Below, piece after piece: positions 12,921 through 24,300 of a stretch of 64,000 nucleotides of DNA (within the stretch, counting starts at the first letter, position 1; every line of letters starts with the position of its first letter). This DNA is from Whitmania pigra (lineage: Eukaryota > Annelida > Clitellata > Hirudinida > Haemopidae), in contig JAJTWR010000263.1 of assembly GCA_021613335.1 (NCBI GenBank), positions 2,442,001 to 2,506,000 of the forward strand, in the 5' to 3' direction. The notes beneath the pieces were generated by a model, which did not search any database, had not been told where the DNA came from, and was given only the letters and a program-made list of their open reading frames with translations. Both the position numbers and the translations under genes were made by a program.

Positions 12921-13854
12921 CTGCTAGCATTTCACAGTTATTACCGTCAGCCATAAACTGGTCAGAAGGCACTTTTTGGAGGTCAGCTTCATGCACATCT
13001 TCATGCGGCGAAAGCTCACCAATCTTGGAATTTAATGCATCAAGCTTCTGCTGTAGCTTGGAGTTACATTCTCGAAAAATATACTGGACGTAGCGCTTTT
13101 CTCTCAGCGATAGACCATAAGCATCAGTCTCAAGACTGCTATCTGAGCAAAACATGTCAATCAGTTACGAGCTATCTCATATAATTTTCTGGAATTACCT
13201 GATTGTTGGAGCTTGAGTTTTTCCATGGATTCCTTTAAGGTGATTTCTAAATCATTAGCCGTTTTCTTGCACTCCTCCAATTCAGCATTCAATTCCTCCG
13301 ACCGGCGTTTAATTCCATCTGGTGAATAAGCTAATTTCAAATCTTTAAACTTTTGCAACCAGTCTTCAAACTCCGCTTCATAAGACGACTTTTGCTTCTC
13401 AAAATCTTCTTTACATCTCTTAATCTTCATATCAGAAATACACGAGTCTATTAAAGATTGCATCAACATATTATGGAGCTTTAAATTTAAATAACAGAAT
13501 TCAGACCTTTTCTTCCAAATCTTCAACAAAAGTTTTCTTCTGCTTAAAAGTTTCTTCCAAAGCTTCTACTTTTAATTTCAAATTTTCCAAAATGGATGCT
13601 TTTTTAGAATTTTCATGAACCATTTCCTCGTTCACCATGCGTTCTCTCCTAACTTTCTCTTGATAATCTAGAACTCTTTGCTCCATTTCGATTCTTCGTT
13701 GTGTTTCCTTTGTACAATTTATGTAAATTATTGCCAAACCAATATAATTTAAGCATTCTCAAACCTCGAGTAATCTGTTTTGCAGGACTTCACTTTCTTT
13801 TGTAAGATCGCCAATAATTTCCTTCAAGTTATCTATGCTTGGGTTTCTGGCCAT
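12916..13854 (-). CDS. Coiled-coil protein, SYCE1-like
   Basis: Complete four-exon gene: 13854-13765, 13707-13507, 13478-13199 and 13142-12916, all GT-AG with phases 0, 0 and 1, giving 265 residues. The start is the first ATG (MARNPSIDNLKEIIGDL) of the first exon. Almost the whole chain is predicted coiled coil with heptad-like spacing, for example KESEVLQNRLLEETQRRIEM and KLQQKLDALNSKIGEL. The middle, FEKQKSSYEAEFEDWLQKFK followed by a Pro-Asp and an Arg/Glu-rich helix, resembles the conserved block of synaptonemal-complex central element protein 1, which bridges homologous chromosomes at meiotic prophase. That is a resemblance judged by eye; a kinetochore or centrosomal coiled coil is the main alternative. 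The AATAAA hexamer overlaps the TAA stop. Confidence 0.72.
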
Positions 13855-14157
13855 GATTCAGACACATTAAAAATGGCAAGTAGTGTTTACCCGCAACTAC
13901 AGCACCGATAGACACCCCACCGTACGCAAAGCGGCCCAATCGTCTGCCCGACGGCATCAAATCATATGAAATGTGAGCTAGACGCAGAGATGTGCAAATG
14001 CCCGAAATTTTAAATTTGGACACAAAATATTTATAACATTAATAAATATTATTTTTAATATTATTTAATAATATTGTTTAATAACATAATTCAATATTTT
14101 TACATTTTGATAATTATTTCGCGACGATTTCTCATATATTTGATGATGCATTGTATT

Positions 14158-14572
14158 CAGAGTCGGATTTACTTAGGTGGAGGCCCGGGTTCAGTGAAGC
14201 TGGTGGAAGCCCGTAGACCAGCGTCTATCTTCTCTAGCTCACTAGCTGGCAAGCAAAATTAGTTTTCGGCGGGGTTAGTGGGGTCTCTGGCACATCCCGA
14301 GTACCCCTAAATCCGAGACTAGCTACATTACTTTTATCGAAAACTAATATGATACACTAATGCTCGAAGTAGAATATATATATAATTATATATATAAATA
14401 TATAATAGCGACAAAATGTAATGAATAATAGTACAAATGAACATTAACTCACTCAACTTGACTGATATTAAACTACCAGTCCAGGATTTAGGCATGGTCG
14501 CATTGTACCGATAAACAAGGGCCCCAATCAACCAACTACACTGCGGTCTCCACCTAGGTTAATCCGGCTTTG
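14158..14572. mobile_element. MITE-like element with about 25-bp inverted ends
   Basis: The left end reads CAGAGTCGGATTTACTTAGG and the right end, read inward on the minus strand, CAAAGCCGGATTAACCTAGG; both continue TGGAG. The 415-bp interior has no transposase. Ends of this type are common in hAT-derived non-autonomous elements. No convincing 8-bp target duplication was seen, so the exact borders are uncertain. Confidence 0.6.
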
Positions 14573-16659
14573 TAGCATACTAAGTTGCGTGTGCAAAAGA
14601 ATATAACATTATCATTAACAACTTTCCACGATTAATGCAACTATATTTTAGGTTGAATGTAACAATTGCTTAACAATTTTCTTAATTTTTACGGCACCAA
14701 ACCTATGAATATAGTTTGTCTAATGAATGCCGTTATATTTCCTTAAAGTTTCACTTTCTAATTTAGCTTCGTTGGGATGTTTTTCGGAATTCAAGATATT
14801 TTTGGCTGGCAGTCGTAAGCTGTTAATCAAGTTTATGTTAAATTTGTCTCATTTGCATGCCTCGACGGAATGCGGAAAGACCCGATCACTTAAATCTTCT
14901 TGGTTGTTGAAAAAAATAGCAGACAGGTTGGATTTTTAGAAAATTGTTGAATATATTAAACCTCAAATCTGTTAATGAATGTTTCAAATATGTCAATAAT
15001 TATAGTAACTTAAAGTCACTTTTTATTAATGAAATCTTTTAGGGAAAATTTTTAACGCAAAAGCAATAAGACGTTTAACCAGCTAATTTCAGGACATATT
15101 TATGAAATTTGAAAGTTGCTTTTCCTTTGGAAGAACTGCATGATGTAATTACCAATTCATACAGAGGTATGATTAAAGGGGCGCCTGACAAGTGGATGTT
15201 GTCATCTTGGTTCTTGGCGAGAGAAATTTTTTTATTTTATCAAGTTATGCGAGGGTTTGCCTTCCACTGGAAACAGCTGAAATGACTTCCCTGAGTACAA
15301 ACAAGATAAACTTTGGCACAGAAAATTAAGATGCGTTAATTTAAGTAATCAACCTAAATAGTTATTATAGATTAATAACTCTTGTCGAGCCCCGATGGTA
15401 TCTTCGGAAGAGTGACCCCTTCTTCGAGCGTTTCGGCCCTTGAAATCTCCTTACACTCTCTGGGACCGGGCCGCATCCGTTGATCAGTCGGGTGTCCCGA
15501 TAAGTGAAGACCCTACTGCTGGAGTTGCTTGGGACCATCTCGTATTGTGACATCCGACACCATGACGGTCGGTCTGAATGTGACCCCTCATTTCCTCAAA
15601 GGAAATTTTCTGTGCCTTCTTTTCGTTCCGAAGCTCCTTCCACATGTGCACTTATTCTCTGGCATGCCGTTGTCCGAAGCAGGTCCTTAATCGAGAATCT
15701 TGGTAGAAGCCGTGTCGAAATCCATGTAGCCGGTTGTTGGCTTGTCATTCTCCCCTTCTTTCCGCTGGAGCCATGGGGGCATGTTTCTTTATTTCCTTTA
15801 GTAGCAATGAAAATCCACGCCTGGATAGCTAGTCTAAATGACGCTTCACCGTCTCTCCGGTATGTCACCCGTCTTTATTAATGTGAGCTATCCACCGTGT
15901 AAGTTTAGAGTACTGAGCATGACACGAGAGGCGCTATTTTATCACTGATTTTTGGGATAGATGGGCATTTTGTACCTGACAGCTTAATCCATCCATTTGC
16001 TTTGTGAATATCGAGGAAGTTACTAAATGACGTATATTAAGTACATATGTCTGAAATATATACATTTATTATTTCAATACACAAGCAAATAAAGTTAGAA
16101 AAGTTATATATTTTAATATTTTCTTTTACTTAATTTTTAAAAATATTTTTTTCGTATCAACAAAAAAATTATTTGTGCGGATATCTTTTTCATAACAAGC
16201 TTAGTAAACAATAATACCTTGGTGAATAATCGCTTAGTGTACCTCTCTGGCGTTTGCTACCTACGTGTGCTAATAGGTTTTGATAGCTGTTATTTAAATT
16301 TTTCTCAAACACAGTATGTTGAATTTTTAAGACCGTAGACCGATTCGAGCCACTTACTGATTTGGTTTCATTATTTTTGAGTTACTAAGTCACATTTATT
16401 AAATAGATAAAGATTATTACAGCTGGAAGTTATTTGACTTTCCATTCGTACTCTTGTCACCTTGATCACATTTAAGCACGTCGTTAAACTCAATAATCAA
16501 CCTTCTGAGGGAATTGAAACAATACCATATCTAAATTTAACATGAACTTCAAAAATAAAGTTAACAGCATAATTTAAAAACTAACTGAATTTATGGTTTT
16601 GATTTGTAAGTGATAAATGATTTTTTGAAAACCTAACTTTAATGAAGTTTTATTTTCAG
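14573..16659. other. Intergenic stretch with a GC-richer island
   Basis: No gene supported. From about 15378 to 15890 the composition shifts to clearly GC-richer than the flanks, with long but unrecognisable open frames on both strands. This looks like a foreign insertion such as a retroposon, but no diagnostic domain, poly(A) tail or target duplication was found. A copy of the interspersed motif GAGGGTTTGCCTTCC lies at about 15250. Confidence 0.4.
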
Positions 16660-16666
16660 TATCACG

Positions 16667-18868
16667 ATGGTTCTGACATTACAACAGCAGAAATTTAAAG
16701 TAATGCTGGAAGAAGCCATAACTCTGTTATGTCGTAGCAGTCTGCCTTACAAATGTGAGGCAAGTATAGAAGCCCTCATCGGTATAACAGTTGACTGCGA
16801 CGATGTTTTTCTGATCAGCATCAAAGAAAAATTTGACAATAAAATCCCCAATATGACATTAGATTTATGTTCAGAAGATAGCATGTTTGAAAACTCTTCT
16901 TCGGACAGCCATGGAAAAGAGCAATCTGTTGAACTTCAGAGCAACGTCTTGGATGCGGCAGAAAACAACGAACTTAGTGAACCAAAATCAAAAAAACGAA
17001 AGAGAGACATCGACAAAACATTGTGCAGTGAGGACGAGTTTCATTACATTGCAGATAGTGTAGAAAGCCCTTGCGATGAAGCAGTCATTCACGATGCAGA
17101 ACATGAAAATGGAAATCCCACGGGAGCTACGACTACAGCAGTTGCACCTGTTGAACCCAATTTGTCTAATTTAATATGTGGTGATATCACTGAGATAAAA
17201 AGCGAAAAACTGTACGAAAATTTCTTGAACAACTGCTTTTCCATACCCGAGGAGTCGTCGAGATTCAGGTTTGGAAATGCAGGCTGCCACGTGTTCTCAG
17301 ATTACAATTCAAGAATCAACGTGAGAGTAGAGAAAGTGAGATAGTGCTGTTTATTTGCATTTAAATCACTTTAAAAAGTTTGTTATTAATTTTTTTTAAA
17401 TGGAGAGGGAATTAATTTAGAGTTCCAAGAGAAGCTCCAAGTTGAGCTTTGCTGCCAAGTATTTGTACCTGGTTGTTAGTGTCGTAGATGAATCTGTGAA
17501 CTTCAAAGAAATGCAGCCTGACATGATGAATTCTTTTAGATTATCAGATCCTAATTAGGATTATATTCTAAACAATTGATATTAATAAATAATTCTTTAA
17601 TAATAAATAATTAATAGAACTTTTAAGTACAATGACCATTTTAATTGTTACTTTATTATTTACATAATCTATCCTGGGGCTCCTAGGATCATCATTAATT
17701 TTAGATTTATAATTTATTTGATCTTTATGACAAAGATTAACAATTGATAAATGAATCCAAACAAATTTATTTGGCTGTTCTCCATTTTACCTGGAGTAAA
17801 TGCTAAAGATAATTTGATCGGTTTAGTGTAGGTAAATGTTACTGATGACTGAATATCATAAAACACAAATAAATAAAAACAGTTTTTTTTGCTACTTATT
17901 AATTACTTAATTTCTGGAAAGATTCCACATTAAATGAAAAAATTCATACCATGTATAATGTATGGCATACCAACAAGTAGAACTCATAGAAGTCATCACA
18001 ACAATAAATAAGTTGTGTTTGTCGCAGTGTTGCATAGAATAGGATGCCATATTAAGTATATTTGCATTTGCTGCTTTCAAAAGTTTGTGCGACATAACAT
18101 GTAAATGCTCCTAATAAATATATTTAATACATACTGGTTAAATAAATTTAAAATTGTTGTGGTGGGTTCTTAGAAAGAGACATTGATCTTGGAAATATTT
18201 ATTTTTACAAGTTTTATTTGGATCTCTTCAGTTAATGCTGTACATCACTAGTGATTTTCTTTACTGGCACTATTGACTTAGAGACGTAGAAAGTTACCGA
18301 TAGCTTTTCTAATATTGAAATATCCTTATGCTTTTTAAAATAATCTTAATGCCTAGTGTTGGCTTAACTTTTTATTTTATAGATTAATTAGTCTTAATTT
18401 AAATATTTTATACCGCTTCGACAGTTTCCCATGCCGAAAGATACTTCGGATACGAAGCCCCCGAATTTAACGTCGCTTCAGGTGGCCATGGCGAACGAGA
18501 TACTCAACATATCCGGAAGCTTCGTCAACATCGGATCGGCCAAAGCCTTCCAGCACAACTTGAGAGTTCTTTCGAAGTCTGAACTGTCTGAGGTGGTGAA
18601 CAACATGTCCCTTCCTCCCAGCAATCCGCACTCCATCGGAGTTTTGTGCACCGAGGGAGTCTCGAGAGTATTTTACAAGATACCTCCTGCGCTCATCAAA
18701 CAAGAAGCTTTAGATTTTTTCCACCTGGACTTCTTCTCTTACAGTAATTTGTATCACAGTTCGGTCAGGGTGCCTCATAATATTCGAGATCCAGAAGAAT
18801 GGAAGGCTCTCGTTGCCATGAAAAATCCATTTTCGTTTCCTGTCGACGCTTCTTCAGTAAGAACTTGA
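16667..18868 (+). CDS. Unknown two-exon protein with basic NLS-like motif
   Basis: Exon 16660-17335 begins after an acceptor (TATTTTCAG), so a 5'-UTR intron is likely, and starts at ATG 16667. It ends at a phase-0 donor AAA|GTGAGA. The next exon opens at 18425 (acceptor GCTTCGACAG) in phase and reads FPMPKDTSD onward to a TGA at 18866-18868, giving about 370 residues. Visible parts: an N-terminal helical segment (LEEAITLLCRSSLPYKCEAS), an acidic middle, KSKKRKRD near residue 106, and a C-terminal folded-looking region (for example VSRVFYKIPPALIKQEALDF). I do not recognise the family; a nuclear protein is only an inference from the basic motif. A potential donor TCA|GTAAGA at 18857 means the gene could continue further. 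Confidence 0.6.
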
Positions 18869-21369
18869 TCAAAATGATCGGTCAAAAGAACTGCACGTCT
18901 TTAGATTTTGTTCAATCTGTTGTTGATGCCGGGTTCGTGGAGATTAATTCGTTGCTTTTCATCAATGACAAGAGTTTTTTATGAAGAGTTGAATTATGTT
19001 CTTCATCGCACGTTCTTTAATGCTTTGGGGTTTGAAAATTTGGCTTTTTTTGAGAATAATTTTTTCAGAGAAATCATCTGAGTGAGCACTTTAATTTATG
19101 TGTAAAACTGATTACAGTCACTGAATTTTGTAAAATAGACAAAGTCGACCTTAATGCATTCTTTTTATTCCTAGTCACATGCTTGGACTTTAGAAATCCT
19201 TGTACAATGTTGTTAAATACTTTCATTAAAATCTGCAAAATTTGTTTCTATGAAGGAGGGTAATTTTTGAATTCTGTGGATAGCCTTCTTGTTGCACATT
19301 CTGTGATGCATCCAAAGAATCATAAAACTTGTTATTCTAGAATGAGTGGTCAATTTTCCAAATAAATATCATTCTCGGAATATATCTCGATATCATAACA
19401 ATAGTAGCGTAATAGCCAGAAATGGATAATGTGTTACTTAGATGAAAAGAATTCATTTTCTTCGTCAACAATTTTGCTGGAATGAAGGATCGAGTCCAGG
19501 CACAAAGCGTTGGAAGCTTTCTGTTGGTGAATTATGTACAGTCCGGACGCAAGCAGACTTTCGGGATTAGTTTTGCCGAGAGAGCTGTGCAGAGGGACAC
19601 TTTAAAGGTTATGCTGGGGTCAAATGTTGAAGGGCATAAACGCGTACTACGGAACGCACCATTAGATAGTTCGATACTTCTCGCCTGCTCGCTCAAGCTT
19701 TCACCGAAGACCATTTTCTATTTTTTACACTTATCTTTTATCCGTAATTCTTCAATTTTTAACTAAGAGTCCACCGTGAGAAACGGATCTCTAAAAGAAA
19801 CCATTTTGTTTATCCTCTTTTCCGGTTCTTTTATTTTTGTGGGTTAGTTCAGGACTTATTCGAAGTTGAAGCCAGTAAAACCACTTTAACAAACTCCAGC
19901 TATTACTGACAAACCAGTAATTTTCGTCTGGAAGTTTTAAAATTAGAAGCACCTTTTGAAACTGCAGTTCGGTACTGTATCCGAAAGTTTGTTGAAGAAG
20001 TGACGGGCAAACGCCAATCCGGGCTCCTATCTAAAAGGTGCCGAGTCAAATGACTCTCCACCAATCCGAAACGGTCATCGAGATTCAATTTTATAACGGC
20101 CAATAAAAGGTACATTAACGTTAAAATTCCTGTAACCATGCCTCCATACTGCCGCACCCCAAACCTAATGTTTTTTACTCTCTTGGGAAGAAGAAACACA
20201 TGCCTTCCTGAATTCCCATCCAATCCACTTATCGTTCGACGAACGCTCGCATCCGAAACCAATGAATAGATGAATGCTTTAAGAGAGCATCTTTGTTGTC
20301 CATGGCTTAAGAGGAATTTGAGTGAAATTACTTCGCTTAGCATCGAAAGTCTTGCCTCAAATCTCTTTGAAAACGATTCTTTGGATCGTGGAAGCTTTTC
20401 ACATTTTTAGCCAAGACTCTCTGCAGACGAAGGCATGGTTATTATAACATGCAAACAAATCGAGATTAAACCTGCTGATATTTATTTTGAGTACAACAAG
20501 CCAAAAATCTACCTGTTTTGAGCCAAGAAAATAAGCTCGTCTTATTTCTCACGTCAAAACATACTTGCCTACATTTATTCAAAAAATCGACTCACACATG
20601 CCTAAAAGAGGTGACGCCGTCTTCAGTTGCTTGCAAGCAGACGTCTTAATCGATTTGGTCGACTCAACAATCGTAGAAAGGTTTCGAAAGAGAAAAGGAA
20701 TATTTATCCGCACAATATTTACCACGAGAATAAAACTAATGCCAAAGAAACAGGCTTTTGCATTCATGTCTAAATAACTCCCCTTAGTTTTCGGAAGGCG
20801 TCGCAAGAACACAGAAATGCATTTAGCTAAACATCCGTAGAACTAGCCGCATGGGCGCTTCAAGAATTTCAAAACTGGGGTTCGTTCCATAAGAGCCTCT
20901 CGTGTCGCTCAAATGTTACTTGATGAAAGATGGAAATACTTTCTTTCGGGGTTTTTTTCAATTTAAAGCAAAAGTATTTTTTTTAGGAAGGCCAAGAAAT
21001 AAAAAAATCCACTATCGCCGGCGAGCCTGCTCAAGTAGTAGCACCTTTCACTTACTCTCTTCAAAATGGGAGAACGGAAATGAGCCGCATATGCTGGACA
21101 TTGTTTCAAGCGGACAATATATTAAGCATACAAAAGAGTTGCCAGCCGACAAACATATCTGCCAGTCAGCCTGCGTTCGGTCACGGAGCACGACCGCGTG
21201 CGGACATAAATTCGGCAGCCTATCCGCGTCACAAGCGAGAAGCAATATTTATCGGCTTGCTTCATGATGATTGAACAACAGCCACTACAACTGGACACCA
21301 CTCGAAATCCGCTACCACCGCTCGGGTCTTTTACGGATCTCAGTCAGTCGGTTGCCGTAGAGAGCCGCG
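18869..21369. other. Intergenic region upstream of lectin receptor
   Basis: No gene supported. An out-of-frame open stretch at 18799-18984 continues past the stop of the preceding gene. Longer open frames at 19482-19766, 19903-20343 (minus) and 20902-21267 have no recognisable domains or splice context. The promoter of the lectin receptor should lie at its right end. Confidence 0.4.
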
Positions 21370-24300
21370 ATGAAGTGGAGGATTTTTGAACTGTTTTTCT
21401 GCTTAACATGGATTCCTTTCCTCGAGTCTGATCTAATAAAAGACACGAACGCCGATATTCCTCCAGGGACCGGTGAGTGGGACAACTTGTTGACAACTTT
21501 CATTCCAATGTTTTTCCAGACATAAATTCAAGTATGCAAAACGACAACAATCGCGACGCAGGAATGAGTGTTGCTGTTGTTCGTGGTTATGATGACGGTA
21601 GCGCTACTAAGTGGTGTTTGCAAGGATAAAATTCGATAGATGATGAAATCGATGATAATGCTGAGATGGGTAGACTCGAGGTAGTAAGAAAGATGACAGG
21701 CTTAGGTGTTGATGATAATGGTGATGAAGATCGCGATAATGAGGATGAGGATGATGACGGGTATGCATCAATTGATCTTAAGCAGGTGTCGAATGCAGGT
21801 GTAACTCGCAATCAGTTCGGTCGGCATACAACTTTCGATGACATATTTCCATCTTGATAAAATCTAACGATGCTTTTGAAAGTAAATTACATTCATAAAA
21901 ATTACTCCCATACGTTTCGGTATATCTGCGTTTTTGTTTACAAAACATTTATCAATGTGACGAACATATTGTTCACCGTATGTTGACGTAATATTGATAA
22001 TAACCATTATAATAATATTGATCATAAAATAAAAATAATTGTTTCAACCTTTCCGATTGTCTCCTTGATGCACTGCTTTCTTTCGTGGTACAACAATGAG
22101 CTCCTCCTCTTCTTCTTCTTCTTCTTCTTCTTCTTCTTCTTCTTCTTCCTCATCACCATCATCGTCGTTGTCTTCATCATCATCATCATCATCGTCCTTG
22201 TCTTCATCATCATCATCGTTGTTGTTTTCATCATTATCATCATCGTCATCCTCCTCCTCTTCCGACATCTTTGGTTATCAATCAAGCAGCTAATTATTGG
22301 CATCCCAATCATCTTGAACATTTAAGTTCCCCTTAAACATCTGGGGATTATGACTTCCCGTGTAACAGTTTTCTTTCAAATTGAATTCCATAGAATTTCT
22401 CTTCAACATCGTCACGATCATGATTACGATCCACTTGAAGGTATTAGATCATAATTATATTGCCAATAAATACGCATAATAATCAGATCATTCCTGATGC
22501 GGGGTAAGTAACATGACTTAAATCACTGATTTAAGCAATAAATGGCACGTGATTGTAATTTAATTACTAAACATAAAAAGCGTCGTGATAAAATTTATTC
22601 ATTTTTAATTCTGTTACAAAAATGTTTCGATGATTTTAAAACTAGACCTTCGAAAAATGTGATTGTCGCCAGTAACATTAACGCTCTCACAGTTACCAAC
22701 AATGCCGATACCGATGTATAACAGGTGATATGTCAGTCTAGGAGAGGCAAAACGATATTCCTGTTAGTAATAATGATTATGATTATAATAACGTTCCAGC
22801 AGAAAATGCGAACCCAATAAGACAGACATTCGTAGGTAATTACGTGAGATGAGGACGGTGATGGCATTGAGAATAATTATTTAAAGCTGAAATACACAAT
22901 GCCTAATGTAATTGTGACAAAACCTTGGAAAGTGTCGCATTAAATTTGGTGGAAGAGTGAACAAGTTGTCATGTAGTTCATGTGCGAAAAAATTCCACGG
23001 CCCAAGCATCACAGAATGTTCTCATATGCCGGCAAACATCATTACCTCCTTATGATAATGCCTTGTATAAGCAACAACAATTAGCATGTTTAAGCAACAA
23101 CAGTTAGCATGTATAAGCAACAACATTAGCATGTATAAGCAACAACAGTTAGCATGTTTAAGCAACAACAGTTAGCATGTTTAAGCAACAACAGTTAGCA
23201 TGTTTAAGCTACTAACTCAAACTTTCTCCTAATGTCAAAGTAATGCTAAATTTTAAAGTATTCAGAGGGTTTGATTTATTTTGTTGAGACAAGTGAATAT
23301 GATTTATGTCATTTTACAAAATTTAACAGTGTGGTTAAAACCTCGTTAAGACTAACAGGTAATATTAGGTAACTTATGAAGAGCCATATGAAAAACAAAT
23401 GCACCTGTTTTTAAATAGATGTGTAATATCGTGACGCAAACCTAACATCAATGCCTCGCCATTCCTTTAACCTGCGATTAACCTGCAAATCAAATACATT
23501 AAGCGCCACATAATTTCAACCAAATGTGAATTCGACGTGGAAATTTGATTGTTTTGATTTGTGCTAGGCTCCTACTTTTATAGTCGCGATAAAAATGTCG
23601 TGACAAATGTATTAACACTATTGTTGTAGTTATTCTTATTGTCGTTTTATTTCTATAATCGCTTTCGGTCAGAATTTATCGGGAACCTTCCATCGCGTTT
23701 TGTTCAAACGAACTTGAAAATTCTGCCAATCACTTTTTTTTTTATTGCGCTTTTGAAACTTTACTCAGTATTGCATGAATCTTTGAATCTGTGAATTTGT
23801 AATTTTCAATTTTTAGTTCTTCTTGATTGATGCTAATTTATCTTAATTTTAAGTTTTTAAAGTTCACTACAACCTGGCACTGAAATTGTTTAATTGGATC
23901 ATAGAAATTATGGCGTCACACTAACTTTGATAACCTAATGATTTTTGAAACTGGTAATGATGATGATGATGTTGGTAGTAGCGATGACGATGATATCATA
24001 AAATAAATAAATTCCAAGGTTTTAATTAAGGAAGTAAAGACATCATTGAATGTCTGTCTTTGTAGTCAGAATAAGTCATTTTTGCTTGAATTGGATAAGA
24101 TAAGCCGCTCGAAGGGAATGTGATTTTATTAAACTTTAATTGTTAAAAATATCAGAGTACACGTAGAGTTCGAGTGAATAAATTAACTAACAAATAGATG
24201 ACATTTGAAATAATTAAACAAGTAATTCTATTGAAAGGAATTGATTTGCATTCGACCTCATCAGGCAGATGCGCCTTTTATTCTTCCTAATTGCCTGCTA

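Noticed and set aside
19903..20343. 146-codon minus-strand frame
   Set aside because: No recognisable domain, no supporting splice sites, and stop-free length is plausible by chance in this locally GC-richer part.
22044..22325. Poly-Asp/Glu and poly-Ser frames on both strands
   Set aside because: All derive from the CTT/TCA microsatellite in an intron of the lectin receptor.
23040..23215. CRISPR-like array of regular repeats
   Set aside because: The 23-bp units are directly adjacent without unique spacers and the genome is eukaryotic; this is a minisatellite.
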